Shown here: positions 22,032 through 35,750 of the stretch, in pieces
Layout of the letters: every line of letters starts with the position of its first letter
Numbering within the stretch: the stretch's first letter is position 1
Origin: Alitta virens
Lineage: Eukaryota > Annelida > Polychaeta > Phyllodocida > Nereididae
Direction: 5' to 3'
DNA: 64,000 nt
Assembly: GCA_932294295.1 (NCBI GenBank)
Contig: OW028585.1
Span: forward strand, 24,054,313 to 24,118,312
Notes under the pieces: model-generated
The model's input: the letters and a program-made list of their open reading frames with translations, nothing else
Told to the model about the DNA's origin: nothing
Databases searched by the model: none
Position numbers and translations under genes: made by a program

Positions 22032-25000
22032 TCAGCAGATTGTACAGGCAGTTATCATGTTTTGATCAGTTTCACTGTAGATTATAGATGTAGTTACCAT
22101 GTTTGGATCAGCTTCACTGCAGATTGTAGATGCAGTTACCATGGTTGGATCAGCTTCACAGCCCATTCTAGATGCAGTTATCATGTTTGGATCAGCTTCA
22201 TTGCAGATTGTAGATGCAGTTACCATGGTTGGATCACCTTCACAGCACATTGTAGATGCAGTTACCATGTTTTGATCAGCTTCACTGCAGATTGTAGTTG
22301 CAGTTATGTTTTGATCAGTTTCACTGCAGATTGTAGATGCAGTTCTCATGTTATGATCGAATTCACTGCGGATTGTAGATGCAGGTACCATGTTTGGATC
22401 AGCTTCATTGCAGATTGTAGATACATTGATCATGTTTGAATCAGCTTCACCGCAGATTGTAGATGCAGTTACCAACAATTAATGAGCTACACTGCAGATT
22501 GTAGATGCAGTTACCAGGTTTGGATCAGCTTCACTGCAGATTGTAGATGCAGTTACCATGTTTGGATCAGCTTCATTGCAGATTGCCGATGCAGTTATCA
22601 TGTTAGGACCAGCTTCACTGCAGATTGTAGAAGCAGTTACCAACAATTGATGAGCTACACTGCAGATTGTAGATGCAGTTACCAGGTTTGGATCAGCTTC
22701 ACTGCAGATTGTAGATGCAGTTACCATGTTTGGATCAGCTTCATTGCAGATTGCAGATGCAGTTATCATGTTTGGATCAGCTTCACTGCAGATTGTAGAT
22801 GCCATTATCATGTTATGATAACTTTCACTACAGATTGTAGATGCAGATACCATGTTATGATCAGCTTCATTGCAGATTGTAGATGCAGTTATCATGTTTT
22901 GATCAGTTTCACTGCAGACTATAGATGAAGGTATCAAGTTTGGATCAGCAGATTGTACAGGCAGTTATCATGTTTTGATCAGTTTCACTGTAGATTGTAG
23001 ATGTAGTTACCATGTTTGGATCAGCTTCACTGCAGATTGTAGATGCAGTTACCATGGTTGGATCAGCTTCACAGCCCATTCTAGATGCAGTTATCATGTT
23101 TGGATCAGCTTCATTGCAGATTGTAGATGCAGTTACCATGGTTGGATCACCTTCACAGCACATTGTAGATTCAGTTACCATGTTTTGATCAGCTTCACTG
23201 CAGATTGTAGTTGCAGTTATGTTTTGATCAGTTTCACTGCAGATTGTAGATGCAGTTCTCATGTTATGATCGAATTCACTGCGGATTGTAGATGCAGGTA
23301 CCATGTTTGGATCAGCTTCATTGCAGATTGTAGATACATTGATCATGTTTGAATCAGCTTCACCGCAGATTGTAGATGCAGTTACCAACAATTAATGAGC
23401 TACACTGCAGATTGTAGATGCAGTTACCAGGTTTGGATCAGCTTCACTGCAGATTGTAGATGCAGTTACCATGTTTGGATCAGCTTCATTGCAGATTGCA
23501 GATGCAGTTATCATGTTTGGATCAGCTTCACTGCAGATTGTAGATGCCATTATCATGTTATGATAACTTTCACTACAGATTGTAGATGCAGATACCATGT
23601 TATGATCAGCTTCATTGCAGATTGTAGATGCAGTTATCATGTTTTGATCAGTTTCACTGCAGACTATAGATGAAGGTATCAAGTTTGGATCAGCAGATTG
23701 TACAGGCAGTTATCATGTTTTGATCAGTTTCACTGTAGATTGTAGATGTAGTTACCATGTTTGGATCAGCTTCACTGCAGATTGTAGATGCAGTTACCAT
23801 GGTTGGATCAGCTTCACAGCCCATTCTAGATGCAGTTATCATGTTTGGATCAGCTTCATTGCAGATTGTAGATGCAGTTACCATGGTTGGATCACCTTCA
23901 CAGCACATTGTAGATTCAGTTACCATGTTTTGATCAGCTTCACTGCAGATTGTAGTTGCAGTTATGTTTTGATCAGTTTCACTGCAGATTGTAGATGCAG
24001 TTCTCATGTTATGATCGAATTCACTGCGGATTGTAGATGCAGGTACCATGTTTGGATCAGCTTCATTGCAGATTGTAGATACATTGATCATGTTTGAATC
24101 AGCTTCACCGCAGATTGTAGATGCAGTTACCAACAATTAATGAGCTACACTGCAGATTGTAGATGCAGTTACCAGGTTTGGATCAGCTTCACTGCAGATT
24201 GTAGATGCAGTTACCATGTTTGGATCAGCTTCATTGCAGATTGCAGATGCAGTTATCATGTTAGGACCAGCTTCACTGCAGATTGTAGATTCAGTTACCA
24301 ACAATTGATGAGCTACACTGCAGATTGTAGATGCAGTTACCAGGTTTGGATCAGCTTCACTGCAGATTGTAGATGCAGTTACCATGTTTGGATCAGCTTC
24401 ATTGCAGATTGCAGATGCAGTTATCATGTTTGGATCAGCTTCACTGCAGATTGTAGATGCCATTATCATGTTATGATAACTTTCACTACAGATTGTAGAT
24501 GCAGATACCATGTTATGATCAGCTTCATTGCAGATTGTAGATGCAGTTATCATGTTTTGATCAGTTTCACTGCAGACTATAGATGAAGGTATCAAGTTTA
24601 GATCAGCAGATTGTACAGGCAGTTATCATGTTTTGATCAGTTTCACTGTAGATTGTAGATGTAGTTACCATGTTTGGATCAGCTTCACTGCAGATTGTAG
24701 ATGCAGTTACCATGGTTGGATCAGCTTCACAGCCCATTCTAGATGCAGTTATCATGTTTGGATCAGCTTCATTGCAGATTGTAGATGCAGTTACCATGGT
24801 TGGATCACCTTCACAGCACATTGTAGATGCAGTTACCATGTTTTGATCAGCTTCACTGCAGATTGTTGTTGCAGTTATGTTTTGATCAGTTTCACTGCAG
24901 ATTGTAGATGCAGTTCTCATGTTATGATCGAATTCACTGCGGATTGTAGATGCAGGTACCATGTTTGGATCAGCTTCATTGCAGATTGTAGATACATTGA

Positions 25001-25460
25001 TCATGTTTGAATCAGCTTCACCGCAGATTGTAGATGCAGTTACCAACAATTAATGAGCTACACTGCAGATTGTAGATGCAGTTACCAGGTTTGGATCAGC
25101 TTCACTGCAGATTGTAGATGCAGTTACCATGTTTGGATCAGCTTCATTGCAGATTGCAGATGCATTTATCATGTTAGGACCAGCTTCACTGCAGATTGTA
25201 GATGCACTTACCAACAATTGATGAGCTACACTGCAGATTGTAGATGCAGTTACCAGGTTTGGATCAGCTTCACTGCAGATTGTAGATGCAGTTACCATGT
25301 TTGGATCAGCTTCATTGCAGATTGCAGATGCAGTTATCATGTTTGGATCAGCTCCACTGCAGATTGTAGATGCCATTATCATGTTATGATAACTTTCACT
25401 ACAGATTGTAGATGCAGATACCATGTTATGATCAGCTTCATTGCAGATTGTAGATGCAGT
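22032..25460. repeat. Higher-order repeat run, 913/745/913 bp
   Basis: Copies start at 22032, 22945, 23690 and 24603, giving steps of 913, 745 and 913 bp. The 913-bp unit is 20 x 42 + 39 + 34; the 745-bp form lacks four 42-bp units (168 bp). The 34-bp unit (GATTGTACAGGCAG) marks each boundary. The last copy diverges near 25460. Confidence 0.9.
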
Positions 25461-26254
25461 TAACATGTTTTGATCAGTTTCACTGTAGATTGTAGATGCA
25501 GTTACCATGATTTGATGAGCTACACCACAGATTGTAGATGCAGTTACCAGATTTGGATCAGCTTCACTGCAGATTGCAGATGCAGTTACCATGTTTGGAT
25601 CAGCTTCATTGCAGATTGCAGATGCAGTTATCATGTTTGGATCAGCTTCACTGCAGATTGTAGATGCAGGTACCATGTTTGGATCAGCTTTACTGCACAT
25701 TGTAGATGCAGTCACCATGTTTGGCTCAGCTTCACTGCAGATTGTAGATGCAGTTATCAACTTCACTGCGGATTGTAGATGCAGTTACCATGTTTTGATG
25801 TGCTAGACAGTAAATTGTAGATGCAGTTACCATGTTTGGATCAGCTTCACTGCAGATTTTACATGCAGTTATGTTATGATCAACTTCACTGCGGATTGTA
25901 GATGTTTGGATCAGCTTCACTGCAGATTGTAGATGCAGTTATCACGTTATGATAAATTTCACTACAGATGGTAGATGAAGGTACCATGTTTGGACCAGCT
26001 ACACTGCAGATTGTAGATGCAGTTATCAACTTCACTGCGGATTGTAGATGCAGTTACCATGTTTTGATGTGCTAGACAGCAGATTGTTGTGGCAGTTATC
26101 ATGTTTTGATCAGTTTCACTGCAGACTATAGATGAAGGTACCAAGTTTGGATCAGCAGATTGTACAGGCAGTTATCATGTTTTGATCAGTTTCACTGTAG
26201 ATTGTAGATGTAGTTACCATGTTTGGATCAGCTTCACTGCAGATTGTAGATGCA

Positions 26255-27850
26255 GTTACCATGGTTGGATCAACTTCACAGCCCATTCTAGATGCAGTTA
26301 TCATGTTTGGATCAGCTTCATTGCAGATTGTAGATGCAGTTACCAACAATTGATGAGCTACACTGCATATTGTAGATGCAGTTACCAGGTTTGGATCAGC
26401 TTCACTGCAGATTGCAGATGCAGTTATCATGTTTTGATCAGTTTCACTGCAGATTGTAGATGCAGTTCTCATGTTATGATCGAATTCACTGCGGATTGTA
26501 GATGCAGGTACCATGTTTGGATCAGCTTCATTGCAGATTGTAGATACATTTATCATGTTTGAATCAGCTTCACCGCCGATTGTAGATGCAGTTACCAACA
26601 ATTAATGAGCTACACTGCAGATTGTAGATGCAGTTACCAGGTTTGGATCAGCTTCACTGCAGATTGTAGATGTAGTTACCATGTTTGGATCAGCTTCATT
26701 GCAGATTGCAGATGCAGTTATCATGTTTGGACCAGCTTCACTGCAGATTGTAGATGCAGTTACCAACAATTGATGAGCTACACTGCAAATTGTAGATGCA
26801 GTTACCAGGTTTGGATCAGCTTCACCGCAGATTGTAGATGTAGTTACCATGTTTGGATCAGCTTCATTGCAGATTGCAGATGCAGTTACCATGTTTGGAT
26901 CAGCTTCACTGCAGATTGTAGATGCCATTATCATGTTATGATAACTTTCACTACAGATTGTAGATGCAGATACCATGTTATGATCAGCTTCATTCCAGAT
27001 TGTAGATGCAGGTACCATGTTTTGATCAGTTTCACTGTAGATTGTAGATGCAGTTACCATGATTTGATGAGCTACACCGCAGATTGTAGATGCAGTTACC
27101 AGATTTGGATCAGCTTCACTGCAGATTGTAGATGCAGTTACCATGTTTTGATCAGCTTCATTGCAGATTGCAGATACAGTTATCATGTTTGGATCAGCTT
27201 CACTGCAGATTGTAGATGCAGATACCATGTTTAGATCAGCTTTACTGCACATTGTTGATGCAGTTACCATGTTTGTATCAGCTTCACTGCAGATTGTAGA
27301 TGCAGTTATCAACTTCACTGCGGATTGTAGATGCAGTTATCATGTTTTGATGTGCTAGACAGTAAATTGTAGATGCAGTTACCATGTTTGGTTCAGCTTC
27401 ACTGCAGATTTTACATGCAGTTATGTTATGATCAACTTCACTGCGGATTGTAGATGCAGTTATCACGTTATGATAAATTTCACTACAGATGGTAGATGAA
27501 GGTACCATGTTTGGACCAGCTACACTGCAGATTGTAGATGCAGTTATCAACTTCACTGCGGATTGTAGATGCAGTTACCATGTTTTGATGTGCTAGACAG
27601 CAGATTGTTGTGGCAGTTATCATGTTTTGATCAGTTTCACTGCAGACTATAGATGAAGGTACCAAGTTTGGATCAGCAGATTGTACAGGCAGTTACCATG
27701 TTTTGATCAGTTTCACTGTAGATTGTAGATTTAGTTACCATGTTTGGATCAGCTTCACTGCAGATTGTAGATGCGGTTACCATGGTTGGATCAGCTTCAC
27801 AGCCCATTCTAAATGCAGTTATCATGTTTGGATCAGCTTCATTGCAGATT
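26255..27850. repeat. 1.6-kb block duplicated at about 35924-37519 (offset 9669)
   Basis: Shares rare variants such as CTACACTGCATATTGTAG and GTTTGTATCAGC at a constant offset of 9669 bp. Few differences are seen, for example GATTTAG/GATGTAG near 27728. The two ends diverge abruptly. Confidence 0.85.
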
Positions 27851-27867
27851 GCAGATGCAGTTATCAT

Positions 27868-30800
27868 GTTTGGATCAGCTTCACTGCAGATTGTAGATGC
27901 CATTATCATGTTATGATAACTTTCACTACAGATTGTAGACGCAGATACCATGTGATGATCAGCTTTATTGCAGATTGTAGATGCAGTTATCATGTTTTGA
28001 TCAGTTTCACTGTGGATTTTAGATGCAGTTACCATGACTTGATGAGCTACACCGCAGATTGTAGATGCAGTTACCAGATTTGGATCAGCTTCACTGCAGA
28101 TTGTAGATGCAGTTACCATGTTTTGATGTGCTAGACAGTAAATTGTAGATGCAGTTACCATGTTTTGATGTGCTAGACAGCAGATTGTTGTGGCAGTTAT
28201 CATGTTTTGATCAGTTTAACTGCAGACTATAGATGAAGGTACCAAGTTTGGATCAGCAGATTGTACAGGCAGTTATCATGTTTTGATCAGTTTCACTGTA
28301 GATTGTAGATGCAGGTACCATGTTTGGATCAGCTTCATTGCAGATTGTAGATACATTTATCATGTTTGGATCAGCTTCACCGCAGATTGTAGATGCAGTT
28401 ACCAACAATTGATGAGCTACACTGCAGATTGTAGATGCAGTTACCTGGTTTGGATCAGCTTCACTGCAGATTGTAGATGCAGTTACCATGTTTGGATCAG
28501 CTTCATTGCAGATTGCAGATGCAGTTATCATGTTTGGATCAGCTTCACTGCAGATTGTAGATGCCATTATCATGTTATGATAACTTTCACTACAGATTGT
28601 AGACGCAGATACCATGTGATGATCAGCTTCATTGCAGATTGTAGATGCAGTTATCATGTTTTGATCAGTTTCACTGTAGATTTTAGATGCAGTTACCATG
28701 ATTTGATGAACTACACCGCAGATTGTAGATGCAGTTACCAGATTTGGATCAGCTTCACTGCGGATTGTAGATGCAGTTACCATGTTTGGATCAGCTTCAC
28801 TACAGATTTTACATGCAGTTATGTTATGATCAACTTCACTGCGGATTGTAGATGTTTGGATCAGCTTCATTGCAGATTGTAGATGCAGTTATCATGGTTG
28901 GATCAGCTTCACTGCAGATTATGGATGCAGTTATCACGTTATGATAAATTTCTCTACAGATGGTAGATAAAGGTACCATGTTTGGACCAGCTTCACTGCA
29001 GATTGTAGATGCAGTTATCATGTTATGATCAACTTCACGGCGGATTGTAGATGTTTGGATCAGCTTCATTGCAGATTGTAGATGCAGTTATCATGGTTGG
29101 ATCAGCTTCACTGCAGATTGTAGATGCAGTTATCACGTTATGATAAATTTCACTACAGATGGTAGATGAAGGTACCATGTTTGGACCAGCTACACTACAG
29201 ATTGTAGATGCAGTTATCAACTTCACTGCGGATTGTAGATGCAGTTACCATGTTTTGATGTGCTAGACAGCAGATTGTTGTGGCAGTTATCATGTTTTGA
29301 TCAGTTTCACTGTAGATTGTAGATGTAGTTACCATGTTTGGATCAGCTTCACTGCAGATTGTAGATGCAGTTACCATGGTAGGATCAGCTTCACAGCCCA
29401 TTCTAGATGCAGTTAACATGTTTGGATCAGCTTCATTGCAGATTGTAGATGCAGTTACCATGGTTGGATCACCTTCACAGCACATTGTAGATGCAGTTAC
29501 CATGTTTGGATCAGCTTCATTGCAGATTATAGATGCAGTTATCATGTTTTGATCAGTTTCACTGCTGATTGTAGATGCAGTTCTCATGTTATGATCGACT
29601 TCACTGCGGATTGTAGATACAGGTACCATGTTTGGATCAGCTTCATTGCAGATTGTAGATACATTTATCATGTTTGAATCAGCTTCACCGCCGATTGTAG
29701 ATGCAGTTACCAACAATTGATGAGCTACACTGCAGATTGTAGATGCAGTTACCAGGTTTGGATCAGCTTCACTGCAGATTGTAGATGCAGTTACCATGTT
29801 TGGATCAGCTTCATTGCAGATTACAGATGCAGTTATCATGTTTGGATCAGCTTCACTGCAGATTGTAGATGCCATTATCATGTTATGATAACTTTCACTA
29901 CAGATTGTAGATGCAGATACCATGTGATGATCAGCTTCATTGCAGATTTTAGATGCAGTTACCATGATTTGATGAGCTACACCTCAGATTGTAGATGCAG
30001 TTACCAGATTTGGATCAGCTTCACTGCGGATTGTAGATGCAGTTACCATGTTTGGATCAGCTTCACTGCAGATTGTAGATGCCATTATCATGTTATGATA
30101 ACTTTCACTACAGATTGTAGACGCAGATACCATGTGATGATCAGCTTTATTGCAGATTGTAGATGCAGTTATCATGTTTTGATCAGTTTCACTGTGGATT
30201 TTAGATGCAGTTACCATGACTTGATGAGCTACACCGCAGATTGTAGATGCAGTTACCAGATTTGGATCAGCTTCACTGCAGATTGTAGATGCAGTTACCA
30301 TGTTTTGATGTGCTAGACAGTAAATTGTAGATGCAGTTACCATGTTTTGATGTGCTAGACAGCAGATTGTTGTGGCAGTTATCATGTTTTGATCAGTTTA
30401 ACTGCAGACTATAGATGAAGGTACCAAGTTTGGATCAGCAGATTGTACAGGCAGTTATCATGTTTTGATCAGTTTCACTGTAGATTGTAGATGCAGGTAC
30501 CATGTTTGGATCAGCTTCATTGCAGATTGTAGATACATTTATCATGTTTGGATCAGCTTCACCGCAGATTGTAGATGCAGTTACCAACAATTGATGAGCT
30601 ACACTGCAGATTGTAGATGCAGTTACCTGGTTTGGATCAGCTTCACTGCAGATTGTAGATGCAGTTACCATGTTTGGATCAGCTTCATTGCAGATTGCAG
30701 ATGCAGTTATCATGTTTGGATCAGCTTCACTGCAGATTGTAGATGCCATTATCATGTTATGATAACTTTCACTACAGATTGTAGACGCAGATACCATGTG

Positions 30801-32304
30801 ATGATCAGCTTCATTGCAGATTGTAGATGCAGTTATCATGTTTTGATCAGTTTCACTGTAGATTTTAGATGCAGTTACCATGATTTGATGAACTACACCG
30901 CAGATTGTAGATGCAGTTACCAGATTTGGATCAGCTTCACTGCGGATTGTAGATGCAGTTACCATGTTTGGATCAGCTTCACTACAGATTTTACATGCAG
31001 TTATGTTATGATCAACTTCACTGCGGATTGTAGATGTTTGGATCAGCTTCATTGCAGATTGTAGATGCAGTTATCATGGTTGGATCAGCTTCACTGCAGA
31101 TTATGGATGCAGTTATCACGTTATGATAAATTTCTCTACAGATGGTAGATAAAGGTACCATGTTTGGACCAGCTTCACTGCAGATTGTAGATGCAGTTAT
31201 CATGTTATGATCAACTTCACGGCGGATTGTAGATGTTTGGATCAGCTTCATTGCAGATTGTAGATGCAGTTATCATGGTTGGATCAGCTTCACTGCAGAT
31301 TGTAGATGCAGTTATCACGTTATGATAAATTTCACTACAGATGGTAGATGAAGGTACCATGTTTGGACCAGCTACACTACAGATTGTAGATGCAGTTATC
31401 AACTTCACTGCGGATTGTAGATGCAGTTACCATGTTTTGATGTGCTAGACAGCAGATTGTTGTGGCAGTTATCATGTTTTGATCAGTTTCACTGCAGACT
31501 ATAGATGAATGTACCAAGTTTGGATCAGCAGATTGTACAGGCAGTTATCATGTTTTGATCAGTTTCACTGTAGATTATAGATGTAGTTACCATGTTTGGA
31601 TCAGCTTCACTGCAGATTGTAGATGCAGTTACCATGGTTGGATCAGCTTCACAGCCCATTCTAGATGCAGTTATCATGTTTGGATCAGCTTCATTGCAGA
31701 TTGTAGATGCAGTTACCATGGTTGGATCACCTTCACAGCACATTGTAGATGCAGTTACCATGTTTTGATCAGCTTCACTGCAGATTGTAGTTGCAGTTAT
31801 GTTTTGATCAGTTTCACTGCAGATTGTAGATGCAGTTCTCATGTTATGATCGACTTCACTGCGGATTGTAGATACAGGTACCATGTTTGGATCAGCTTCA
31901 TTGCAGATTGTAGATACATTTATCATGTTTGAATCAGCTTCACCGCCGATTGTAGATGCAGTTACCAACAATTGATGAGCTACACTGCAGATTGTAGATG
32001 CAGTTACCAGGTTTGGATCCGCTTCACTGCAGATTGTAGATGCAGTTACCATGTTTGGATCAGCTTCATTGCAGATTACAGATGCAGTTATCATGTTTGG
32101 ATCAGCTTCACTGCAGATTGTAGATGCCATTATCATGTTATGATAACTTTCACTACAGATTGTAGATGCAGATACCATGTGATGATCAGCTTCATTGCAG
32201 ATTTTAGATGCAGTTACCATGATTTGATGAGCTACACCTCAGATTGTAGATGCAGTTACCAGATTTGGATCAGCTTCACTGCGGATTGTAGATGCAGTTA
32301 CCAT
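27868..32304. repeat. 2182-bp tandem duplication, second copy with 73-bp gain
   Basis: Copy 1 about 27868-30049, copy 2 from about 30050. The offset is 2182 bp (48 x 42 + 39 + 34 + 3 x 31) up to about 31490. Beyond that the offset becomes 2255 because copy 2 has gained a 34-bp and a 39-bp unit (73 bp) typical of the 913-bp repeats. This looks like a conversion or unequal-exchange patch. Confidence 0.85.
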
Positions 32305-32664
32305 GTTTGGATCAGCTTCACTGCAGATTTTACATGCAGTTATGTTATGATCAACTTCACTGCGGATTGTAGATGTTTGGATCAGCTTCATTGCAGATTG
32401 TAGATGCAGTTATCATGGTTGGATCAGCTTCACTGCAGATTGTAGATGCAGTTATCACGTTATGATAAATTTCACTACAGATGGTAGATGAAGGTACCAT
32501 GTTTGGACCAGCTACACTGCAGATTGTAGATGCAGTTATCAACTTCACTGCGGATTGTAGATGCAGTTACCATGTTTTGATGTGCTAGACAGCAGATTGT
32601 TGTGGCAGTTATCATGTTTTGATCAGTTTCACTGCAGACTATAGATGAAGGTACCAAGTTTGGA

Positions 32665-35600
32665 TCAGCAGATTGTACAGGCAGTTATCATGTTTTGATC
32701 AGTTTCACTGTAGATTATAGATGTAGTTACCATGTTTGGATCAGCTTCACTGCAGATTGTAGATGCAGTTACCATGGTTGGATCAGCTTCACAGCCCATT
32801 CTAGATGCAGTTATCATGTTTGGATCAGCTTCATTGCAGATTGTAGATGCAGTTACCATGGTTGGATCACCTTCACAGCACATTGTAGATGCAGTTACCA
32901 TGTTTTGATCAGCTTCACTGCAGATTGTAGTTGCAGTTATGTTTTGATCAGTTTCACTGCAGATTGTAGATGCAGTTCTCATGTTATGATCGAATTCACT
33001 GCGGATTGTAGATGTAGGTACCATGTTTGGATCAGCTTCATTGCAGATTGTAGATACATTGATCATGTTTGAATCAGCTTCACCGCAGATTGTAGATGCA
33101 GGTACCAACAATTAATGAGCTACACTGCAGATTGTAGATGCAGTTACCAGGTTTGGATCAGCTTCACTGCAGATTGTAGATGCAGTTACCATGTTTGGAT
33201 CAGCTTCATTGCAGATTGCAGATGCAGTTATCATGTTAGGACCAGCTTCACTGCAGATTGTAGAAGCAGTTACCAACAATTGATGAGCTACACTGCAGAT
33301 TGTAGATGCAGTTACCAGGTTTGGATCAGCTTCACTGCAGATTGTAGATGCAGTTACCATGTTTGGATCAGCTTCATTGCAGATTGCAGATGCAGTTATC
33401 ATGTTTGGATCAGCTTCACTGCAGATTGTACATGCCATTATCATGTTATGATAACTTTCACTACAGATTGTAGATGCAGATACCATGTTATGATCAGCTT
33501 CATTGCAGATTGTAGATGCAGTTATCATGTTTTGATCAGTTTCACTGCAGACTATAGATGAAGGTATCAAGTTTGGATCAGCAGATTGTACAGGCAGTTA
33601 TCATGTTTTGATCAGTTTCACTGTAGATTGTAGATGTAGTTACCATGTATGGATCAGCTTCACTGCAGATTGTAGATGCAGTTACCATGGTTGGATCAGC
33701 TTCACAGCCCATTCTAGATGCAGTTATCATGTTTGGATCAGCTTCATTGCAGATTGTAGATGCAGTTACCATGGTTGGATCACCTTCACAGCACATTGTA
33801 GATTCAGTTACCATGTTTTGATCAGCTTCACTGCAGATTGTAGTTGCAGTTATGTTTTGATCAGTTTCACTGCAGATTGTAGATGCAGTTCTCATGTTAT
33901 GATCGAATTCACTGCGGATTGTAGATGCAGGTACCATGTTTGGATCAGCTTCATTGCAGATTGTAGATACATTGATCATGTTTGAATCAGCTTCACCGCA
34001 GATTGTAGATGCAGGTACCAACAATTAATGAGCTACACTGCAGATTGTAGATGCAGTTACCAGGTTTGGATCAGCTTCACTGCAGATTGTAGATGCAGTT
34101 ACCATGTTTGGATCAGCTTCATTGCAGATTGCAGATGCAGTTATCATGTTAGGACCAGCTTCACTGCAGATTGTAGAAGCAGTTACCAACAATTGATGAG
34201 CTACACTGCAGATTGTAGATGCAGTTACCAGGTTTGGATCAGCTTCACTGCAGATTGTAGATGCAGTTACCATGTTTGGATCAGCTTCATTGCAGATTGC
34301 AGATGCAGTTATCATGTTTGGATCAGCTTCACTGCAGATTGTACATGCCATTATCATGTTATGATAACTTTCACTACAGATTGTAGATGCAGATACCATG
34401 TTATGATCAGCTTCATTGCAGATTGTAGATGCAGTTATCATGTTTTGATCAGTTTCACTGCAGACTATAGATGAAGGTATCAAGTTTGGATCAGCAGATT
34501 GTACAGGCAGTTATCATGTTTTGATCAGTTTCACTGTAGATTGTAGATGTAGTTACCATGTATGGATCAGCTTCACTGCAGATTGTAGATGCAGTTACCA
34601 TGGTTGGATCAGCTTCACAGCCCATTCTAGATGCAGTTATCATGTTTGGATCAGCTTCATTGCAGATTGTAGATGCAGTTACCATGGTTGGATCACCTTC
34701 ACAGCACATTGTAGATTCAGTTACCATGTTTTGATCAGCTTCACTGCAGATTGTAGTTGCAGTTATGTTTTGATCAGTTTCACTGCAGATTGTAGATGCA
34801 GTTCTCATGTTATGATCGAATTCACTGCGGATTGTAGATGCAGGTACCATGTTTGGATCAGCTTCATTGCAGATTGTAGATACATTGATCATGTTTGAAT
34901 CAGCTTCACCGCAGATTGTAGATGCAGTTGCCAACAATTAATGAGCTACACTGCAGATTGTAGATGCAGTTACCAGGTTTGGATCAGCTTCACTGCAGAT
35001 TGTAGATGCAGTTACCATGTTTGGATCAGCTTCATTGCAGATTGCAGATGCAGTTATCATCTTAGGACCAGCTTCACTGCAGATTGTAGATTCAGTTACC
35101 AACAATTGATGAGCTACACTGCAGATTGTAGATGCAGTTACCAGGTTTGGATCAGCTTCACTGCAGATTGTAGATGCAGTTACCATGTTTGGATCAGCTT
35201 CATTGCAGATTGCAGATGCAGTTATCATGTTTGGATCAGCTTCACTGCAGATTGTAGATGCCATTATCATGTTATGATAACTTTCACTACAGATTGTAGA
35301 TGCAGATACCATGTTATGATCAGCTTCATTGCAGATTGTAGATGCAGTTATCATGTTTTGATCAGTTTCACTGCAGACTATAGATGAAGGTATCAAGTTT
35401 GGATCAGCAGATTGTACAGGCAGTTATCATGTTTTGATCAGTTTCACTGTAGATTGTAGATGTAGTTACCATGTTTGGATCAGCTTCACTGCAGATTGTA
35501 GATGCAGTTACCATGGTTGGATCAGCTTCACAGCCCATTCTAGATGCAGTTATCATGTTTGGATCAGCTTCATTGCAGATTGTAGATGCAGTTACCATGG

Positions 35601-35750
35601 TTGGATCACCTTCACAGCACATTGTAGATGCAGTTACCATGTTTTGATCAGCTTCACTGCAGATTGTAGTTGCAGTTATGTTTTGATCAGTTTCACTGCA
35701 GATTGTAGATGCAGTTCTCATGTTATGATCGAATTCACTGCGGATTGTAG
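32665..35750. repeat. Higher-order repeat run, three full 913-bp copies
   Basis: Copies start at 32665, 33578, 34491 and 35404 (exact steps of 913 bp). The fourth is cut near 35750, where the sequence switches to the ATGCGGTTACCATGG variant. Differences between copies are single bases (for example ATGTTTGG/ATGTATGG after the boundary). Confidence 0.92.
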
